This document shows positions 1 through 13,130 of a DNA stretch of 64,000 nucleotides, in pieces. This stretch comes from Asterella californica. Taxonomy: Eukaryota; Streptophyta; Marchantiopsida; Marchantiales; Aytoniaceae. The translations under genes were made by a program, and so were the position numbers. The stretch spans positions 930,001 through 994,000 of the forward strand of contig JAYKYS010000005.1 in assembly GCA_036924285.1 (NCBI GenBank), in the 5' to 3' direction. Each line of letters begins with the position of its first letter. Position 1 is the stretch's first letter. The notes beneath the pieces were generated by a model that made no database searches, was not told the DNA's origin, and was given only the letters and a program-made list of their open reading frames with translations.

Positions 1-1108
1 AATAAGAAGCAAGCGTATTCAGGATACTATCGACATTGTCACTAATCTCTTTGCAGCCAGGACTTTTAGCTGCAGAAAGACTCGCCAAGTTAGTTCGATG
101 TGCAATACAATGCACAGAAAGCATGTGAGGATTAACCGTACGTTTTAAACGCGCAGCGACTCCATTCCGAACACCGATCATGGTGCTCGCACCATCCGAA
201 CCAAATCCCATAAAACGATTAGAGTCTAAGTTACAGTCAGAAACAAGACGAGTTACAGCAGAAGTGATAGCTTCAGAGTCTTTCAACCGCATTTGCAACA
301 ACCCAAGAAAAGATGATTTCACTACACCTTCGTCCAAAAAGGTAGCAAAGACCACTAGATGACCGGTCACAGAGACGTCAGTCGATTCATCCACCATTAT
401 CCCGAAAAAAGGAGACTTTCTTACCTTGTCCAAGACACGCTTGTGCAGTATCTGACTTATACAGAAGATAATATCTGCACAACTCTTGTCGTCTTGAAAC
501 ATGGAAGTGGTTATGTCGCCGGTAACAAAATGAAGCATCTTACATAGCTTCGGAAACTTCGAGAAGGAGATACCTTCCTTACCAATAAAGTAAGCAGCAC
601 GAAATAATGTTAGAACTGCTTTGTCGCATGTCTCCCTCGCGGTTGTCATGGCTTTCTCTATGGTCTTTGCACCCAGTAATTTTACAGTAAGAATTGCCTT
701 ATGCTCATTTGAGGCAGCATGGTCATGGAAAGCAGAAGTCCTTACATTTCTAGACCCTCTCGTAGCAAAGTGCCCTCGCCCCCTACCTTTCTCGCAGAGT
801 TTACAAAATACTCTGCCAATGGAAGGATCGAAGCGGATCTAGTCAAAATCAAGGAGCCATTTATCATTCCATGTCTTACAATTATGTAAGATTTCTGTCT
901 TCTCCGCGGCAGTGAAACGTTCTGTACTAACGCTCTCATCTAAGCTTGCAGTATCTACCTCGATGGATGGTAACTGTACAGTTACCTTCTCGGAAGTGAA
1001 ACCTGAATCGAAAAGACACTTCTGTCTCTTCATTGCTCTAAGCTGTAGACTCTCAAGAAAGAACTGCGCCACTATTATGTCTAAAGGTAACTTGCAGTAT
1101 CTGTTCAC
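1..1108 (-). pseudogene. hAT-family transposase (ZNF862-like), broken and cut by the window edge
   Basis: Read on the minus strand, one frame stays open from about 1108 to base 1, apart from an in-frame TAG near 838-840, and continues off the left edge. Order from the N-terminus: a 89-residue leader ending in WNDKWLLDFD, the TAG, a cysteine/histidine block with CKLC and HAASNEH (a BED/TTF-like zinc finger), then MVDESTDVSVTGH and FGSDGASTMIG followed by HCIAHRTNLA. The DESTD, SDGAS and CIAHR blocks are the usual hAT RNase H-fold landmarks as seen in ZNF862/KRAB-A-like transposases. The TAG sits where WIRFD would be expected, so it looks like a Trp codon lost by G to A. The C-terminal dimerisation (hATC) domain would lie outside the window. 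A nonfunctional transposon copy is the simplest reading; a domesticated gene is less likely because of the stop. Confidence 0.8.
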
Positions 1109-1132
1109 AATGATTACCGAGAATCGATGCGA

Positions 1133-1256
1133 GCCGACTCACAGAACTACCACCTCTCGACGCAGACGAGGAAAGACGAGAAGAACTCCGAATGGCCGAC
1201 TCACAGAACTACCACCTCTCAAAGCAGACGAGGAAAGACGAGAAGAACTCCGAATG
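1133..1256. repeat. Two tandem copies of a 62-bp unit
   Basis: The unit beginning gccgactcacagaactacca occurs at 1133-1194 and again at 1195-1256 with very few differences. It lies just upstream of the hAT transposase start on the minus strand, where hAT elements often carry subterminal repeats; that link is an inference. Confidence 0.85.
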
Positions 1257-1559
1257 ACAGACGGACTTGGAGCAGCTCGCACGCAGCGATGCAGAATGTG
1301 GTGCAAAATGTGAGAGGGGAGGAAGACGCGTAAGGTATGACGTGAAACAGCGGCGAATGTAGGAGGTGAGGAGGTGAGGAGACACTGAAGCGATTGACAA
1401 CAAAATCGAAGCGTAAGTTGCGTAGACCCACATCAGTCACTGTGAACAGTCGAGATTTCCCAGTCGACTCGTGGTCCACGGCCCGCCGCCTGCAGCTTCA
1501 AGTTCAAAATCGGTAAGAAAAGGGCGCGCGCGGTAGTTCAGTCTCAAGAAGCAACAGAA

Positions 1560-2075
1560 ACATAAACTAATCCGACGAGAAGCATCTGCACAATGAGACA
1601 ACGGAGAAACAATAAACAAATGCAACGAAAGTACTCGATTGACATGTGCACAATGAGACGGAGACCAGCAATAAACAAATCATACGAGTAGAGCCAGCAG
1701 CCGTAAATGACAAGTATTCGTCTCCGCTTGGTCCAACATGCCCCGCAAGTTCACTGCACAGCACGCACTGTAAGAACTAGCAAGCCTGACACAAAAGCGG
1801 ACGATCGAGTACAACCAGCCCTAAACGACGAAATTTCATCTCCGCCTGGTCAAATATGCCCCGCTAAGTCGATTGATTCGCATCATCGCGTCGACCGCGT
1901 GCCAGGTCCTCTTCCGTCTTGCCAAGACTGCACAGCACGCACTGCAAGAACAAGCAAGTCGACAGAAAAGCAGACGATCGAGTCCAACCAGCCCTAAACG
2001 ACGAAAAATCATCTCCGCCTGGTCCAAAATGCCCCGTAAAGTCGATTGATTCGCATCATCGCGTCGACCGTGTGC
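1560..2075. repeat. Imperfect direct-repeat array
   Basis: Blocks containing tctccgcctggtc...atgcccc followed by gattgattcgcatcatcgcg recur with starts near 1721, 1839 and 2012 (spacings about 118 and 173 bp). A related pair, gcacaatgagac followed by caataaacaaat, sits at about 1587 and 1647. No coding signal is seen. The array may be the non-coding end of the adjacent hAT element or unrelated satellite-like sequence. Confidence 0.7.
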
Positions 2076-2389
2076 TAATCTGATATCCGCCTGACCTCGA
2101 ATGTACGCACTGCAGCCTCAAGACCTCAAATTCCCAATTCCTCAACTGCGAATCTGCGTCGACGATCGACTACGACTCGACGAGAGCACGGAGGACGCGG
2201 AGCTCGAAATTGACACTGTCGAGGTCGAAAATGAAGATTAGGGCTCGCAAGCAGCGAGTGCCCGCACCTCATTCCCTGCTACGGACGAACGAGATTCGTT
2301 CTCGTTTCTCATCTGCGGTCAGGATTTGTTCACGCTTCCATTTAAAAGTACTTAACCCTAAGAATTAGATTACGTGTCATTTTACGTAC

Positions 2390-2640
2390 GTGTCATTTCC
2401 GGTCGTGAAAAACGGCCGTCCGTTCTTTTCCGAAAACTTCAAACGCAACCGTAAATAATCCGAAGACAAAATCCGTCGATCGGCCGTTTTTCCGAAATAC
2501 CCACGAATATTCCTGCAAATTTCCGGCTTCTCTGTGTTCGAACCGTGAATTTCCGATTTTCCGGTTGCAAAGGCCGGAAACATTTCCGCCGGATTTCCCT
2601 CCATGTCGGTAATCGCCAATTTGAACCGGAAATGACACAA
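2390..2640. other. Cluster of TTTCCG/CGGAAA motifs
   Basis: Within about 250 bp the hexamer TTTCCG or its complement appears at least seven times, often extended to TTTCCGG. The region is otherwise non-coding and lies about 170-420 bp upstream of a TATA box. It could be a promoter-proximal cis-element cluster or a decayed repeat. Confidence 0.4.
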
Positions 2641-2810
2641 CGTGTAGCCGGTACTCCCCGAACATTGATCCCACCGCTAGTGGGAATTGTGGTTTAAAGG
2701 AACAAAAGTTCCCCTGAAGTTAATCGAGCATGCATATATAATCCTCTTGTATCTCGTTACGAATTTGTCGTTCATGCGTCATAAGGGAGTAGATAGGGTT
2801 CATTACTCCC

Positions 2811-2819
2811 TATAAATAG
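2811..2819 (+). promoter_or_regulatory. TATA box candidate for the reticulon-like gene
   Basis: TATAAATAG within ctccctataaatagcac matches the plant TATA consensus and is about 635 bp upstream of the ATG at 3446. The intervening leader (2850-3445) contains a 63-codon open frame at 3196-3387 with no recognisable family, so it is treated as 5' UTR. Confidence 0.45.
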
Positions 2820-3445
2820 CACATGTCAGTGACGCATCGCTCTGAGCGAAATAATCTGGAGCGAAATGGGTAGCTACGACGGTATTTCACGTAACATATG
2901 TACAATACAGCCATCAGTGTATCAATGGATCTCGAGACTCGGGAATGGAGGGAACAGACCCAGTTTGATTGGATTCAAATTTTGAACTGCCACCGGGTTC
3001 CCCGTATCGAGAGGAAGGAGGGGCATACTTGCATTTTGAACCCTCATCGCGAAGTGACTCGTGCCAAGTAGGCAGAGAGCCTTGACATGAAGAGAGAATG
3101 ACCCTGATGTTTAGCTGTGGATGCCGCCGAAGAAGTGAGGAGAGATGGTGGTGCTAGAGTCGTCGTAGTGGGAGTCCAAGGGGAACGAGGGGTCAGTGCG
3201 CCCTTGTGGGATGGCTGATGAAATTCTGTGTGGGCTTGTGCTTGAGATTCCGGTACCTGATCTCACAATCGGCGACAGTTTTTGTGCTACTTGGAAAGGA
3301 TACCGAGAACAGGGATCGTCGATGAAGAAGGGTGTGGACTGCTACGCCGCCTACTTTGAGGCGAAAGACGATCGACGAGGAGGGTGATTAAATCCGTGAC
3401 GGTCAATCGAGGTGCGACTGGTGCGCTCAAGTTCTTCGAATTTCT

Positions 3446-6400
3446 ATGTTAGTGGCGCGAATGGGATCCACTATGGAAGGATCGCCCGCTATGAGTGCAG
3501 GATCCGAAGGAACCACGGAGGATAAGAACTCGTCGCGTCTTGGGCTCCGGGGAATACGGTGGGCAGAGCCTGGAGTTGCGTCGACAAATTTACGAAATGG
3601 TAGTGGAAAAGAAGTCATGGCGGGGGGGAGTGTAGCTGCCCGCGTGGAGGCTTTCAACCCTCCACAGCGGAGGAGTAGTAACGCAGCTGCAGACACTGCT
3701 CCGGCAGCGGACTCATGTGCCAATGCCGTAGTGAAATTCTCACGGAAGGGTCCCACACGCATCAATAGTGCTGGCTCAAGCCGCATTTTGGCGATGGAGG
3801 TGGAGGCGGTAGAGAGTATCCAGCAAGCAAAGTTGGGACGGCAGGATGGCTCCAATGCTAGCACCGGCACTACTCTAAAGTCGGTTAGTTTCCATGGCAT
3901 CGGGGATCTGATTGGGAAGGAGACGGCCGACGGGGGAAGGAGTCCAAGACCAACACGAGTCGTAGAATTCTCGCACTTGCAAGATCAGTCTAATGGGTTT
4001 GGAAGATTATCTCGGTCTAAAATGGTAAAAAGTCCGACGAGGAGGATAAGTGGTGGACCGCAAGAATCAGTTCAGGACCAGGTAATGGAGCCATCAACGC
4101 GTAGACAAAGCAAGATTGTTGAGTCAGGGGTCAACCGCAGTCGCGTTGACAGTCCTAAGCGCAATCGCACTGAAGAAGATGATCTTCAGGACATACTAGC
4201 GGATATGGTTTATGATCAAAGCGCGACTCAGGAGAAGTCTTCTCACATCCGGATCTCGAAGAGCATTCGACTGGGTAGCAAATCAGAGACTCAAGATGTT
4301 AGCGTTGAAGTTTTATCCAAAATTCCTGAACTTCCATCCAGAACTCTGAGGAACGTGAGAGTCGGAGCAGAAACGCGGGAAGAGAGTCAAGCAAAGGCCA
4401 CGGCGCGCCGCTCCAAAACTACTCGTCGACACACTAAGAGGAAACCTGATGAAGCCAATGATCTTTCATTTGAGGAGGCTCCCAAAGTGGAGGTCGCTGA
4501 GCATCCACCATCGACCAGAATCAAAGAACCACGGCAACCCTCGTCGAAAATGTCCAAAGCGCGTGGTACGATACGCAAATGTCACAACATGAAACTCGTG
4601 CATTTCGACAATTACTAGCGTTGTGAGTCAGGATTCTCCTTTTGTTATAGTTCTTGACAACCTGAATTTGGCCGTCTTTCTCTAGTTCTGTTAGAACGGA
4701 TCTCGTATCTTGTATCTGAAGAGAAGCACGACGAGCACCGCATGCCGTTATTGCACAACTGCATTGCCTTTTGATATTTTCCAGTTCTGTTCCACACACC
4801 CGTTTCGGACGAGTTATCGCAGAGTGCGGCAGGAGCTTTTGTGCAAGGCTGTATAATTACCCGCTACGTGATCGGAGAAGACCCCGTTGTTACTTACGGG
4901 AAATGCACCCAACTGCCTCCCCTAGAGAACTGTTGCCAAAATAGCTGACGGTTTTTCTTTTTTTTCTTTTTTCTTTTTTTCAGAACCTTGCAATACTCAG
5001 CCATCAAATCGATGGATTGGTCTTTCCATCGATTTGATGTTAAATTGAGATTCGGTTAAGGCTATACCTCCCACCAGTCGCTGTTGTGTGTCAGAGGAGA
5101 CGAAGTCTAACACTGCTGTCATGTTATACAGCGTCGACCTCTTTGAACTCGACATCAGGCACTTGGATGAATGTTCTTGGTAAGACATCAAGCGTTGAAT
5201 TTTGTGATTACTCCCGGAAATTACAGGTTATCTGCTTCTAAACCTCATTTAACGCTCACTTGTTTTAACACAGGAGATGTCATAATGTGGAAGGATGTAC
5301 CCAGGTCGACATTGTACTTTGGAGCCGGTTGTTTTGGTATCTTGTCAACATCTTACGTAAAAAGTACCAGTTTTGGGTGCGTTTTGAATCTAGCACTCTC
5401 ACACGCCAGTTGGTTCCTTTTCTGTCTGTGCCGTGTCTTTATATCTCGACCATTTGCCATGGACAAAATCGGCTGAGTTTCTAGAAGTTTAAAGCGAATG
5501 CTCTTGGATTGGTGGTTGATGCAGTGCTCTGACTGTTACGTGCTATCTCGCACTGGTGTATCTAGCGGGAATCTATTGTCATCGAAGCTACTTAGGCCGG
5601 TAAGTTTTGATCTGTTTCCACTACATGAGCTCAATCATAACTATTTTATTCCAAGAATCAGTTTCCTTTTCTTTTTGCTCATTATTCAAGCTTGACCTCC
5701 TTTAGCGGTTTATACTCTCCGCCTTAGTTGGTAGTGAATGATAATAAGCTGTTCTGTCTAACTTTGCGTTCTGTAAAGGGGGCAAGTTGGAGATGGGGAC
5801 AACTGGGAGTTAAGTGATTCAGATGTTTTAGATATGGTAAGAGTTGCATTACCTGCTGTAAACGTGGTCATCAGCAAGTGCAGGCAGCTGTTCTTTGGCG
5901 ATCCTTATACCACTTTAAAGGTGTGTTTGTAGTCAGCTGAGACTCGATGTTTGTTTGGGTTTGTTTGATCAGAAGTCATGTCAAGGTCCTCCGGACTCCT
6001 CCCACTAACTTGTGTCACGACATTCTATGCTTAGATTGGTCTTTTCCGTTCGATGGTCTCCTTTCAAGCATCAACTGTGCATATGAATAATCTTGATTTG
6101 AATCGCGTACTAACATGTCCAAAGTGGATCAAATTAGCTCAGGTTGCAGCAATGTTGTGGGTCCTAGCTCAGCTCGGCTATTGGATATCCCTTTGGAGTT
6201 TCGCTCGCTTAGGTACGCTTCCTTGAAACTTTTTATATTCGGCACCCACGTGAGGTATGATGGAAACTAGTTCAAGTCGCTTGTTCTCAAATTGCAACGA
6301 GCAGCTGGAATATTCAAAGCTGCTCGTTGCAGTTCCTTGGTTTCTTTGGTTTCTAAAATGTGAGTCAAGGATGCTAGTTATTGCTGCGTACTTGGACTTG

Positions 6401-7161
6401 TCCAGTTTTTATCCTCCTTAATGTCTTCCAAGTCTCGCCGACAATTTGACCGCATCTGCTCTTGCAGGTTTTATTGCGGTATTCATCGTCCCAAAGGTCT
6501 TCTCATATTACTCTCATCAGCTCGAAGGACATGGTAGGCCCTGCACCTTTGGGACTCTCCCACAGAATCAAAAGTTTTGGATTCATGTTTCGAGAACCAT
6601 TGTAAAACTGGTGCTTTTAAAAGTGTACCCAGAGAAGTTGGGTGGAAAACGCAGACGAGTAACTCCTTCCAAACATGACTTGTCTACTTTGAGACCGCAG
6701 CTGAGGCGGTTGCTGAGCGTGTTTGGATAGCTTGGGAAGAATATGCCCATAAGAAGGCTGCTGTGGTCGGAGCCTTCCTTGTGACTTGGAATTTTACTTC
6801 TACGTTAACTCGTCTTTTTGGTGGTATGTATTCCTTGGATTGCTGATTGCCCGTCGTCCTGTGTCCTTTTTAATCCGAAGAGCCCTTTCCCGCTGGAAGA
6901 CTAGTCAAATTCGTCTTGGTCTTCGCCTTACTATTGTCGTGATTCTCCTGACAATATTTGATTCGATTGTGGCATCCAGCATTCATGGTGCTGGTTGCTG
7001 TTAGGGCATATTATGGTCAACTTGCGGAGGAGGGGATGTCAGGAGCTGCTGCTATTGGCGCCGAAGAGAATCATCAGGAAGAGGGATTGCCTCGCATCGT
7101 TGCCCCCTCGCTGGAGAGGCTGCCTCGCTCTTTTTCACCTCTGAAAGAAGTAAAGGTGTGA
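3446..7161 (+). CDS. Reticulon-like protein with long disordered N-terminus (RTNLB21-like)
   Basis: Eight exons join in frame with GT-AG introns: 3446-4565, 5274-5376, 5525-5599, 5779-5920, 6125-6212, 6468-6533, 6701-6823, 6980-7161, giving about 632 residues. Residues 1-373 are Ser/Arg/Lys-rich and look disordered, as in the long plant reticulon subgroup. The reticulon homology domain then runs to near residue 590: it opens with GDVIMWKDVPRSTLYFGAG, has a first hydrophobic hairpin (ALTVTCYLALVYLAG), a hydrophilic loop with ELSDSDVLDMV and GDPYTTLK, a second hydrophobic hairpin (VAAMLWVLAQLGYWISLW, FIAVFIVPKVFSYYS) and ends AHKKAAVVGAFLVTWN...VAVRAYYGQL. Reticulons sit in the ER membrane as wedges and shape tubules. 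Every intron phase agrees, which supports the model. The start is the first in-frame ATG of the large exon; M6 is an alternative. A donor-like GTGTGA at 7156 could allow a further exon, so the last few residues are uncertain. Confidence 0.88.
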
Positions 7162-9600
7162 CTGTTGCTATAATGGCCGTGCCAAACTGGTCTGTGTGTC
7201 GTGAAGTGTGCCCGGCTTGTGTAGTTCAAACTGCTATCCACTTCTTGAGAGATGCACTTCCACGTGGTACGTCGCTCGCCAGGGAACCTCCGGAAAGGAG
7301 AAATTCATGTGGCTGTGCAGGCTGCGATCGTACTAGAAGTGCATACAACTGCTGTCTGGACTTTACCGCGGTGGCCTTGTTATGCTCTAGGCCGCTGCAG
7401 GTACCTTGTTTCAAACAAATAATTCTTCGAGCGTAACGAAATTTCTTGGAGGGGAATTGCGTCTGAATCCGTTCTGACGTCCGTTCTGACATCCGTTCAA
7501 GGATTTGGGGCTTTTAATCATCAAGCCGTTAATTTCTACCTTTGATGAGGGCATTCTCGGTATTTCTCCAGAAAGAAGATATCGCAAGTTTGGAGGTAGT
7601 GGCAAATAGATCAGATTTGTTCTTGTATATTCGAGAGAAGGATAAAACTACCGCAGTGTCGTAAGGATTCTATCTGCGTTTTCTTGTCTTCTGATCCACG
7701 TACAACTAATCAGCAGCCTTTGATGAACACTTTTGTGCAGATGGAACCGTTTTAGAGGAGAGGAGTCGACTGGCTTGGCGCAGCATGCAGCAGATCGCGA
7801 AGTCTTTAAACCTAGATCTACTTCCCGGTAGCAGAGAATACGTTGTCCTCCACTTACTCAGACACATATGAACTGATTTGCTTCTTGTTGTGCACAAGTA
7901 TTGAAGCTCATGTCGAACTGAAGGAAGATGCTCAAAAAGCAACTCAGAAGAGCAATACATGGAAATTTACTCACAGGAGATTCTGTCAAGTGGAGGCTAG
8001 GGACTTATTCAAGCCAAGAGCATAATTCAGTCTGTCCTTTGTAACATCATGCCCCTTTCTTGCACTGTACACTTCCCTCTAGTTCTGCATCTACTGACTG
8101 GATGGATCATCTGTCAACGGCTAGCTTCTACGGTCTACTTCCAGGGACAGGCACTGAATTTGTGAGGAATGTAAATTTTACTCCTACTGTAGGTACGTGT
8201 ACACTACCACACTCCGACTATGGGTATATTTTAGGCCTCCTTTGTATAGTTTCTTGCCCCTTTCAGTTCTTCACCAAAGGGAAATGAAAAGATTATTATA
8301 GGAGTTTTGTTCCGCGTCCCGAGCCAGTCTCTAAAATGTAGTGTTGCGAGTTCTTGATGTGTTGCACTTAATTGTTGTTTTGTTTTGCTTTTGACACGAA
8401 GATAATCCAAATGTACTCACGGATGGATCAGCTGTTACCAGTTATTTTGCTCTTACAGTAAGGCCTTACCGCGATGTAGTAAGTACCATATCACCTGAGT
8501 ACAAGGAAAATTCATCTGAAAAAGGTCAACGCTACTTCCACCTTGGCTAACCATTTAAAACGAAACACTCGTAAATGCACGATGGAAGTAAACTTTCGTG
8601 TCGCGTTGGAATATTGAAACGGAAGACTACATAAGATTCTGTAATGTAATCCAAATGTGCATCACAAGCGAGGTGGAGAAGACCGGAGTGGTATGGAACA
8701 AGCGGTAGAGGTGTACCAGTGGTTTGTGTATTGTCGTTGGAAAGGTATGCTAGGGGAGCGGAAGAAAAGGAAACTATTCTCTGGATAGAGTGTAGAGGAT
8801 TGTATCAATGTAGACTAGATGTTGTTGGTGCATTGAGGAAGATAGAATACTTTGGTCTCGTTTTCTCTAAATAAAACTAACTAATTAAATTGGTTACATC
8901 CTATTAATCGAAACTGAGAACTGCGGCAAGAACCATATGCTCTTACAAAACCCGAAGTGTGGGGATTAGTACCCTACAGATATTAATCAAAGTAAATATT
9001 GATTTATTACTTAGTTTTACTTAGTACGTCTAACTATTTCGTCCAGAACGCTTAGACGGAGGACTAAGATTCTAGTTAAGCCAAAGAGGTGCTTATTAGG
9101 TTAAGTGGTGTATTCGTGAGATTAGAGATAGAGTTCGTCTTACTGTTTGAAGAGGTCGCAGACTGATTTGCTCCTCACTACCCTTGTTCGCCCTTCCTAG
9201 AGATGACTCTGTTCCCGATAACGATAGGGAAATGAGATTGTTTCATCAACCTTGATTTCCGATGGTTGGACGGTTCCCTCAATCATGTCATAACTCTCTC
9301 TCCATCTCTCTCACTCCTATTATTTTTAATCTCCAAAATTTATTATTTTAATCCGCTTCTTTTACTAAACAGGAATGCTCTTTATATGTCTAGCGGTATA
9401 CGCCAAACACTAATCAGATAGATTATGTAAGACGAGTGACTAGGATTCGTCAATCCTATTGTCGGCTCAAATCTCGAACATGTTCAACCTGAACGACTTA
9501 GAAAATTAATCAATTAAGTTTTCCTTGCACCAAACGCATGCTGGTAATGGTGAAACATTACAGCAAGTACTAACTGAAATCTCATGACCAAGGTTCAAGC
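7162..9600 (+). other. 3' flank of the reticulon gene; no further gene seen
   Basis: Short open frames here have no recognisable family. A possible polyadenylation signal AATAAA lies at about 8870 in a sequence ctctaaataaaactaac. From about 8880 onward the sequence becomes AT-rich and shades into transposon-derived DNA. Confidence 0.4.
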
Positions 9601-9607
9601 TGGTTGA

Positions 9608-10150
9608 GTAGCTCAAAGTGAAACTTTTGATACCTCATCATCTCCAGAACTCCGTAGCTCAGTGAAGAAGCTTAGACTGAATCACTTTGGTCTCACTGGA
9701 AAGCTTATGTTATAGAACCATCTTGGGAAGCTTCACTCCGAATGAAACTCCAAGCACTAACTTGTGGCCCAAATATCCTCTGAAACACTTTACATTTCAT
9801 CTTATTTGTAGTCAATGTGTCAACTTTGAGAGACTGTAACTCCTTGCATGAGTCTTGATTTTTGTCTCATAAAAAGAACAGGGTCTCAGTCTACCGCCAT
9901 GTGAAGCTTGAACTCAAATGGAGCATTCTTTTCTTTCTCACTAATCCAAATCCAAGGAAAAAAGAAACTGTCGAGATACTGCAATGGTAATAAAACTACA
10001 CAAACTTTACATTAGAGATCGGAATAGCCCAAAGTGAAAAGTTTTGGTAACTCATCATCTTCTGAACTCCACAGCATAATGTGAGAAGCTCACATGAAAT
10101 TCATTTAAATTTGGTAGGAAAGCTTATATTCCAAGATATCATCTTGTGGA
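9608..10150. repeat. Pair of diverged direct repeats of about 120 bp
   Basis: The segment starting near 9608 (tagctcaaagtgaaactttt) and the one near 10024 (tagcccaaagtgaaaagttt) share the same run of words: tcatcatct, gaactcc, gaaagcttat and atcttg. They lie about 416 bp apart just left of the gypsy coding remnants and are probably part of that element's flank. Confidence 0.55.
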
Positions 10151-11191
10151 GGATTTATAATTTTAAGGAAACTTGTACACTATGTCTGAATATCATGTTG
10201 TATGAAAGATTTGGACCTGCTAGTAACCATGCTGGGGAACACAACAAGCGAGAGTTGTAACTAGCGAGATCTTTGAGTGACTGATCTGGAGCAGGCCGTT
10301 TGCAACACGGAAGAAGAAGAGATGTGGGATAATTAAGCGAGTGAATAGGAGAGAACTGGTCGGATTAAGAACCAGAATGAGAAATTTTTGAAGTATATCC
10401 ATTACAACCAGAAGAATTAGTTTACAACACGGATGAAGAAGCATAATTGCTACAATAGGGAGAACTTATGAACAGAATGCGGCCTAACTCTTGATACAGA
10501 CTACATCTCTTACCACCGGAGTCAAATCCCGACATGGTCCGTGTACATTCGACTAGGAGTTAACAGAAACAATACAGTTCTATCCTCACCCGTACAAAAT
10601 TTCCATACTGATAATATGTTGTTGCGTTATTTGACAGAATGAGGTCTTAGCATCTTACTACAACTCTGCTGGAGGAATCTGAAAGTTGTTATCTAATTCT
10701 ATAAAGATTCATAGTGGAATGTTTTTCTAGATAGAGATCAAACATGAAGTCTTTGAGATAGTTCCAAGAAACATGGAAGTTACATTCATGTACTTGTGGA
10801 ACAATGTCTGGAGACACGTCAGAAGATGACGTACAAGCAATCCGGAAGGTTGACTTCAAAGAGTTATATAAAACATCAACTGGATGAACTTTTCATCCGA
10901 AGATCTTGAATGAAAATGAAAACAATCTACATGTGGTATTGGATTTCTTACTGACCAAGGAAGTCGAACAAAGACTCTAGAACCATGACGATCTGAGAGA
11001 ACTACGAGAGAAATTTACTCTCCTCCAACAGATATACGACGAACTACAAGTACTTAAAGAAGAAAGAAAACATTTGAAACTGAAATTTGGGTTTTGAAGC
11101 TACTATCTCTAGAACAAATCCGGAGGAGTTCTTTGAACCCGCATCAAGACAGGTTTGGTAAAAGGAAGAGAGACATCACTGAGCACAAAAA

Positions 11192-13130
11192 TTAAAACAT
11201 CATTACGATCATCTTCTCCAATCCTTCCTCAACAACAACACCTAGCACTCTCATTAAACCAAGTACTTTCTGCACACCAAGCAACTGAGGCTCTCTTCCT
11301 ATACGCTTCACAGGGTCTGGTTCGTCTTCCTCTATGTGTAGACAATCTGTGCAATCCTCATGATCTTCTTCTTCTACAGAGATATGTTGTACCACTGCTA
11401 ACTCAAGTTTAGAAGTTGATGCTGGAGGTGTGGTATCTGCAAATCTGATCATCTGCCGTGGTCGTTGAGTCTGAGGACAGTTCTCCGTGCAGTGTCCTGC
11501 TTCCTTACAGTTTCTACACAAGAGCACTTGCCCAATCTGTCTTCTGGGATGAGGACAGGTAGACCACCAGTGTCATGTCTCTCCACAATTGTTACATGCT
11601 CCAGGAAGAGGATTTAGAGGTCGATGTGATGTACTGTCTAGCTCTAACAAAGAATAAGTAGAATCTTGATGTACATATGAGACAATGTACGGACCAAACC
11701 ATCTCCTATAAAACTTTTGGACTGTGGAGTGTTGGTTCTCTAATATATTGTCTTATACCAGCACCAAGTCCTCAACTTGTATTGGTTTTGGTCGAAGCCT
11801 ATGGGTCTTGTCAAACCTCTCTTTATTCTCTATCTTCAGAAGGAGAGTCGGATCCGGATGAATTTCCATCTTCAAAATTTCATCTTTCCATTTCGTTGAT
11901 CATGACCTTACATTCTTATATCTCCTTTTCTTGTACATAAACAACATTAGATCTAGTCATCCTACCTTCTTTTTCTTCAATCTATCTTGTTGGTGTTTAG
12001 TAAACAATGTTCATTGCGGACCTCGGATGTATCTTTTCTTGTAACTGTAGAAGCAAGTCATATTTTTCACATTAGATTACGGTTTGTTTGGATCTCTGTG
12101 TCCACCACCTCGTCTCTTATCTCTTACTCTTCCTCCTTGAGGATGGTGTTTGATATGTTGAATTTGGTTGATCGGAACATTCTTATATTTATTTTTGGGA
12201 GTGTAATAGCATTCTTGAGTGTTATGAGAGCTCGTATTGCATAAATGACAATACTTTCTGGTGTTTTCTTTGTTTGTTATCCATTGTTCCTCCTTTTTAA
12301 AATATATTAATAATGTCTCTTTTTTCTTTTTATTTGCATTTTCTTATTTCTTCTTCTTTGTACCATGACTGTCGTCTCTATCCACTTCTCTTTTTCCAGG
12401 TTCTCTGTACTAGTATTTGTCTTCATTTGCACATCCACCTTGTAATGCAAAGGCTATTTTTCTTTGATATAGTCTAGCTTCCAGTTCATCTACATGTGCA
12501 TAACCTCTATACTCCACCAGATGTAAGTATTTAGATCATACTGCACTTCATAACCAAGTGATACGGAGATAATCCAGGATAAGTCTGGTTAGACGTGATG
12601 ATACTATCTCAAAACGGGTTAAGAAATCACTTATGTTTTTTTCTCTTTGTTTCATGTTATCGAGTTCGAACATGATATATGTATCATCTTTAGCTACCTT
12701 ATATTCGTTTAGAAATAATTGTTCTACTTGATCCCAAGGTGTGGTATCATCTATTATGCTTTGAGTGTACAATCCAAATGCTTATTTCTTCAATGTACTT
12801 GAAAACAAAGTTGATTTATCAGTTGGGTCTTCTTTGTTTAGAGTCATATAGTGCTCGAAAGCTGCTATATGCAAGTTCGGGTCGTCATGTAGTTTTTCTT
12901 TGAATAGTGACATGGACATTCGGAGTCGTGACGTCGTTACGATTGGATTTGTAATTGATAACGGATTGAGTTTAGTAGTAAGAATTGGATTAGTAGTAGG
13001 TTTTGGATTGGTTGGAGGATTAAGACTGGGGATCGATTGTGGTGAGAACGTTTGTATATTTCCAATTGTTGTATTTGGAGGTAGAGGAACAATTGATGGA
13101 TTGCTCGTGTTGTTGGTAGATGTTGTTTGA
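11192..13130 (-). pseudogene. gag: Gypsy gag, inverted relative to its pol
   Basis: On the minus strand, reading from about 13130 down, there is a Pro/Thr/Asn-rich leader, then FEHYMTLNKEDPTD, a capsid-like segment with TPWDQVEQLFLNEYKV and ISDFLTRFEIVSSRL (residues of the 12548-12772 open frame), and finally two CCHC zinc knuckles near 11500-11600: CNNCGET(stop)HWWSTC and CRNCKEAGHCTENC, followed by an acidic tail. The order is that of a normal gag, interrupted by several stops. The product would package retroelement RNA. Because the matching pol reads on the opposite strand immediately to the right, an inversion with breakpoints near 11.15 and 13.13 kb is the likeliest explanation; two separate fragments in opposite orientation is the alternative. 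Confidence 0.75.

Noticed and set aside
3196..3387. 63-codon frame upstream of the reticulon start
   Set aside because: No resemblance to reticulon N-termini and no consistent splice into the large exon; left as leader sequence.
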